Shown piece by piece: positions 58,876 to 64,000 of a DNA stretch of 64,000 bases. The stretch spans positions 682,001 through 746,000 of the forward strand of contig WHVD01000019.1 in assembly GCA_015178975.1 (NCBI GenBank). Reading direction: 5' to 3'. Both the position numbers and the translations under genes were made by a program. The DNA comes from Hysterangium stoloniferum (taxonomy: Eukaryota; Basidiomycota; Agaricomycetes; Hysterangiales; Hysterangiaceae). Numbering within the stretch: position 1 is the stretch's first letter; each line of letters starts with the position of its first letter. The notes under the pieces were generated by a model that was not told the origin of the DNA, made no database searches, and saw only the letters and a program-made list of their open reading frames with translations.

Positions 58876-60388
58876 TAAAATCTCAATTATGGCAGAAGAA
58901 CTGGCAGCCATCGGGTATCAAGTCTGCTGCTTTGTATGTTCTAAAATTAGATGTAATCTTGATTGGTCATTGTTTTCGATGTATATCCTCAACACTTCTC
59001 CTCAGCGAAAACAACATGTATTCCTCCTCACATAGAAGTCAGATTAAATGAGGCCAAGGAAGGGGCAAAGATGGGAGAATTTGGAGGGTTCTAAGGCTTT
59101 AGTGAAGGTATCAGCGAGATTGTCCTTGGTATTTATGTAGTTCAATGTAAAGTCGCCAGCTAAGACACGTTCCCGGAGAAAATAATATTTAATATCAATA
59201 TGTTTCACTCGAGAATGCAGTAAGTGGTCTTCGGAAAGATTGATTGTAGCATTGTTGTCACAGAAGAGAGTTGTGGGGTGGAGGGAGGGAATTGGAGTCC
59301 CATAAACAGTGAGGGAAGCCAAGTGCCTTCCTTGGTTGCTTTGAATGCGGCAATATACTTGCCCTCACAAGAGGCAGCAATGGTTTTTTGTTTTTTTAGA
59401 TATCCAAGAGAGGATGCCAGAACCTAGGGTGAAAGCATAACCACTAACACTGCGGTGAGTATCAAGGCAATTGGCCCAGTCAGAGTCAGTGTATCCTAGC
59501 AGGTTTATGGTATTGGGACCACCCAGGTGTAAGCAGAGTTCTTGAGTGCCTTTTAAATAACAAACAACACAAATGGCAGCATGCCAATGCTGCATGGAAT
59601 AACAGTCAAGGTATTGAGAAAGTTGTTGGACAGTATAGGAAATATCAGGATGTGTTGAAATTGCAAGGTAGGGTAGGCAACTGACCAAAGACCTGTAGGG
59701 GAGTTTTAATAACATGTCAAGCTCCAGTTTGAAAAAAGTTGTATGATAACTGCATTCAAGCTTCAAGCTATGATCCATAGGTGTGGATACACTGGAAGTG
59801 TTGGTCTGGCTGAATTGGCAAATAATTCTGTCGATAAGGGCCATTTGGGACAGAAAAACAGATTTCTTGGGGTGGTTCCATTCAACAGCTATTCCCACTA
59901 TGAAACAAACAGTTCTGAGGTCAGAGATATTCCAGATCCCCTTCATCTGCTCCATAAAGCACTGATTCTCTGCAGGTGAGCTGGCAATGGAGAGGAAGTC
60001 ATTAACATGCACAGCTGCTATGATAATCCCTGTTGAGGTTTTGTGATAATAGATGCAGGATTTACAACCAAGGCATGTAAATCCCCAAGCTAACATTTGT
60101 TTGTTCAATGTTTTATTCCAGATATGTCCACTTTGTTTCATGCCATACATACCATGCAACAACATCCAGACCCAGTCTTCCTTTCCAGGCTCTTCAAAAC
60201 TGGCTGGTTGTTCCATGTACTGTGTCTCATCTTCAGGTAGTATACCATAAAGAAATGCTGTTTTGATGTCAATTTGTTGAGCATCCCATCCTAGAGTTGC
60301 GGCAATGTGTAATAATATCCTCCAAGACTCCATATGTGCTGTTGGTGAGCTCATTTTATTATAGTCCTTGCCATAGACCTGTTCAAAC

Positions 60389-61318
60389 TGTTAAGAACAG
60401 AAACTGACTGATGTCGGTAGACCGACAGGGACCAAATGGAAGGACTTAGCTTCAGCTTATGTGCTGCACCCTTGCAAGTTACCGTTGGGTGTCCTTAAAT
60501 TTCGGGCAGGTGGAAACCAGTCCTGTTGAGTAAACCTCTCGGTAAACTACCGATTGGAAACTGAAGGATAAGTCAAGGGTTGGGTCGGAGAGTCGGAGAC
60601 TGAGAGTCAGAGACTGAGAGTCAGAGACTGAGAGTCAGAGACTGAGAGTCAGAGACTGAGAGTCAGAGACTGAGAGTCAGAGACTGAGAGTCAGAGACTG
60701 AGAGTCAGAGACTGAGAGTCAGAGACTGAGAGTCAGAGACTGAGGGTTGGAGATTAGAGGTTGAAGTCGTAAATGTAGGTTGAATTGTAAATCAGATGGA
60801 GTCGGAATGTGGTGGTCGTGAATAGATAACGGAGTCGGAGATTAGAGGGGTATCTAAGTCGATATTCTGATTGTCTAGTAGTTACATTACAGCAGGTCTA
60901 TATATGATTTATCGGCATCTAGAAACTACTAACTAAGGGAAGAGCGGAACCATGATTGACAAGTAAACTTGACTAGGAACCGGTAGGTTACAATAATATC
61001 AGAAGCTGTGATTTAGCTGAGAGCGGGATTACGAGAAAAGGGAATAGTCAACAGGCTACAAGTATATATGGGCATATGTGAAAAATAGAGTAAAACGGAT
61101 CATCATAATGAAAGGGGATGTATCAAAGCATAACCAGATGGTACAAGTATATTTTGACAGGGGTGTAAACGGGGTTTGATCACTGTGAAGGTATATGTCA
61201 ATGTTGGTGTTCCAACGGTTGCTGAAATGATGACTTGATCAATAACTTGGAACATCAATAGATGGTAGTATCCTCGGGGACCATCGGGTTGCGACATGGT
61301 TACGACACGGTTGTAATG
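60389..61318 (-). mobile_element. Solo LTR, family 1 (TSD CAAAC), with tandem array
   Basis: 930 bp, beginning TGTTAAGAAC at left. The right end reads GGTTGTAATG instead of the usual TAACA. CAAAC is duplicated (60384-60388, 61319-61323). It is longer than its relatives because of a 14-bp tandem array. Confidence 0.85.
60590..60743. repeat. 14-bp tandem repeat, about 11 copies
   Basis: AGAGACTGAGAGTC repeated with few changes inside the solo LTR; it amplifies a sequence that is single-copy in other family-1 LTRs. Confidence 0.9.
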
Positions 61319-64000
61319 CAAACCCCTTGAATACTAAACATACTTTCCAACACATTGCCTTGCCTGTTTCATCTCTTTTAATCAGAAAAACAGGTCAACC
61401 TTTGCATATCTTACAACCCTGTGGAACCTCAGTGCAAGGAACCAACTTGTACACACCCATGGCCTTGAGGGAAGCAAGTTTGTCAGTATATCTTTTTTTC
61501 CAATGGGCAGCATCAGCAGAGTTCAGAGCTTCCTCCCAGGATTTAGGTTCATCATTGCACATTAAAGGGTCAATACCTGATAGATTTTATGACAGCATCT
61601 GCACCAAGTGAGTTATGTTCCTGTTGTAATGCAGACAACACATGATCAATATCATCAATGTTGGGCAGTTCATTAGGTGTGTTAGCCCTGGGTATGTGGA
61701 GTTCATTAAGGGTATGTAGGCACTGCTGTTTTTTGAGGTGTAGATGTGCCACAATTTCCTGAAAAGCCTGGATGGCATGTTGAAGGTGTGAGCCTGGTTC
61801 ATAATGCCCTTCTGCTATGCAACTCAAGTGATGAATATCAGCTTCAGCCTCTGGTGGGTGAATAATAACAGGGACATTGTGATTTTGTGGGTCAGGCAAT
61901 ATCAGCTGGTTTAGAAGTGGCAGCATAGAGGGTACCATGTTATTATCATTGAGGGCATTGGGGATGACAACATTGTTCAGCATAGGTAAGGTGGAGATGG
62001 ATGGGGCTGGTAAATTAGCATATATACGTGTAGATTGGGCTTTCCCCATGAGGGTTCTGTACATCCATTCAACTCATCCAATGTGGGCAGATGTGTAAGG
62101 TGCTGTGAACTGTTGTTTGGTTCCCCTGGATGCTAACCAGTTGGATATTTTGTGGCTTTTGAGTTCTCCATTATCAGTACAGTAGATTACAACCTTTAAC
62201 CCTGTCTCAACTTCCCATGCTAGTTCCCATGATTTAAGTTGAGGTAAGGCATCACTTTTGACTTTTAATAAAATGGTCCAAACAAAACTTATATAGTCAT
62301 CCACTATATTCATAATGTAATTATGCCCAGTTCATAATGTCACAGCATGTGGTCCTGATAAATCTATCCAGACCTTCTCTAGTCTCCTTGTTGCCTTATC
62401 TCCCACTCCTTCCTCACACATTTTCAGAACAGGAGAATTTGTCTGTTTTCCAAGAATGCATGAATCACATTTTGGGGGTGTTGAAGTGGAGGAGGACTGC
62501 ACACCTTTGAGTAGGCCACTGTCAAGCATGTTATTAATGGTCTTGTAGTTAGCATGCCCAAGGCGGTGGTGCCATGTCTTGAGAGTAGGCATGTTCTGTG
62601 TGATGAGTGCATTTTCTGCAAGTGTAGAATGAAGGGACAATGTGTAGAGATTCTTGTGTGGGAGTAGTGTGCTATGAACTATTATGGAATGGGATGATTT
62701 GGTACTAAGCCAACATGATTGATTGTCAAAGTGTGCAATGACATTGGAATTGCAAGTTAGGCAGCAAACAGATATTAGGTGTACAGTCACATCTGGTATG
62801 TAGAGTACATCTTCGAATATGATATAGGTTCCACAGCCTATGCGTATTTTGATATCCCCAATGCCAATTGCCCAGATAGAAGAGCCCCCAATCCTTTTAC
62901 ACAGCATGGGGTAATGAATTTCAGAGTGAAAAAATCAGTCTGATCTGGTGATAGGTGTGTAGTGGCACCAGTGTCTAACCAGAAGAGACAGGATTTGGTG
63001 GAAATTGGGGTATGTTTGGTTTGAGACAGTGGTTGAACAGTGGTGGTATTCAAAACTGTAGAGGGTATTTGGTTGTACACAGTCCAGTCCACTGCAGTCA
63101 TCAACTCCTCCTCAAGGGTGAGCCAGCCTTGACACCCAATCTTCTCGAGTTCAATGTGACAGTGTGGTACTGGAAGTAGGGGTGACAAGCCCCACAAAGT
63201 CAATGGATGCTGGGTCCAGAGCAGTAGTTAATTTGGAGGGATCCATCTGAGTAATGTATATATGTATGACCATCAGCCCCATGTACTTGTACTCAAGCAG
63301 GTAGTTTCATCTTTGGGGGTGGTGCTGGAGTGTGGAAGAAGAATTTTTCAGCTGCTTACCACCCTTATCCTGCTGCTTATCTAGTTTTGATTCTTCAATA
63401 GTTTTGCCAGCCATCCCACCATCTGGTGCTATGCAATAGTTGGCTGTATGGCAGTGCTTCTTACAGTTTGAGCAAACAATAGGGTTGTTGGGCTTGGACA
63501 CAGCTGTGAGAGCAACAGAGTTGTTGGAAGTGGAGTTCTTGTTTGCTGTCTAAGTAGGAGTGTAGTTGGGTAGATGTAAATGGTTGGGATTTAGAAGATT
63601 GAGTGATGTCACATGTAATGATGGAGTGAAGTCATTGCCCAAAGCACTGAGAAGGGCAATACATTTAAAGAGATTGCATGAAATATCCCCCATGTTGTAG
63701 GTGCAGTCGATCATAGTACAAATGGTTTCTGCTGTTGTGGGCAAGGGGGTGCTGTGTGAAAATTGGGCTAATAGAGCATTTTGTAGTAATTGGATTTGTC
63801 AGATAGGGAGGATATCTCAAAACTATTAAGTATACCAAATTCTAATATACTCTAAAGGTCATTTAAACATCTGGGATGTGATTCAAACATAATTTGGTTT
63901 TTAAAACTTTCAAAAAGTTTTAAACTCTCTCGTACATTACAAACTAAAGAATCTTTCTGGACATGAGTAGACAATAAAAAAAATTAGTAGTTTGAAACAC

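Larger units (their letters stand above)
57062..58994 (-). repeat. Copia 3' LTR split by a TIR element
   Basis: On the minus strand it begins TGTTGAGGATATAC after a purine-rich GAGGAGAAG and ends CAACACATAACA. After removal of the 1760-bp TIR element and one TSD, the LTR is only about 167 bp. Confidence 0.7.
59041..63800 (-). pseudogene. Copia gag-pol remnant
   Basis: Right to left: a gag piece (63550-63800), zinc knuckle CSNCKKHCHTANYC (63440-63481), protease FWLDTGATTHLS (about 62960-63000), GAG-pre-integrase WHHRLGHANYKTI..CDSCILGKQT (62332-62620), integrase core (62074-62313), RT (59365-60388 and 61319-61560) and RNase H with DNNATINLSED and HIDIKYYFLRE (59044-59322). The RT catalytic YVDD is changed to HVND (AAVHVNDFLSI), and frames are interrupted. 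The RT reading (KGFEQVYGKDYNK) is split exactly by the solo LTR at 60389-61318. Confidence 0.87.
57062..64000 (-). mobile_element. Ty1/copia-type retrotransposon, runs off the right edge
   Basis: Minus-strand order gag, zinc knuckle, protease, GAG-pre-integrase, integrase, RT, RNase H (copia order), followed by a short LTR at 57062-58994. It is inserted in the right flank of cassette unit 3. It contains a TIR element with a nested solo LTR in its LTR, and another solo LTR in pol. Many stops and a changed RT motif show it is dead. The 5' LTR lies outside the window. Confidence 0.88.

Overview
The window looks like a transposon-rich stretch of a basidiomycete (probably Agaricomycete) nuclear genome. 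The evidence is short GT-AG introns of about 40-65 bp splitting nearly every gene, two seven-helix membrane proteins with a DUF6533-type start (a mushroom-type family), fungal P450 and FAD-monooxygenase genes, Ty3 elements whose pol ends in a chromodomain-like tail, Ty1/copia elements, and many solo LTRs. The species cannot be named from sequence alone.

Layout. 0.6-2.0 kb: an intact six-exon SGNH/GDSL esterase gene (+). 3.8-5.6 kb: a decayed P450 copy (+). 5.9-13.9 kb: a dead Ty3/gypsy element (-), interrupted by a TIR element, a solo LTR and an unidentified 1-kb insert, and followed by structured minisatellites and a mariner-type MITE. 14.8-18.9 kb: a DUF6533-type membrane protein gene (-) between two copies of a segmental duplication. 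19.1-19.9 kb: a single-exon F-box-like gene (-). 20.9-24.7 kb: a pile of related LTRs. 25.1-28.2 kb: a gag-only gypsy remnant with a nested solo LTR. 28.2-31.8 kb: gene-poor degenerate repeats. 31.8-33.6 kb: a broken second DUF6533 gene, an LTR scrap and a MITE. 33.6-35.2 kb: a foldback element with a nested solo LTR.

35.3-57.1 kb is the centre of interest: a cassette of FAD monooxygenase (+), P450 (-) and P450 (+) occurs two and a half times. Unit 1 (35.3-41.9 kb) has the only intact monooxygenase. Unit 2 (42.2-50.0 kb) and unit 3 (54.0-57.1 kb) share an internal deletion that removed nearly all of it. Of six P450 copies or fragments in the window, only the minus-strand gene of unit 3 (54828-56939) has an intact inferred model, with 11 exons and 538 aa. 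If the two intact genes are expressed, they would form one oxidative pair (aromatic-ring hydroxylase plus microsomal P450) whose members lie in different duplicates about 18 kb apart.

57.1-64.0 kb: a copia-type element (-) running off the right edge. Its LTR holds a TIR element that itself holds a solo LTR, and its pol holds another solo LTR. Eight solo LTRs in the window have perfect 5-bp target-site duplications and no internal region, pointing to repeated LTR-LTR recombination. Old repeats look strongly CpG-poor while genes and the youngest LTRs keep CpG, as expected from cytosine methylation or a RIP-like process.
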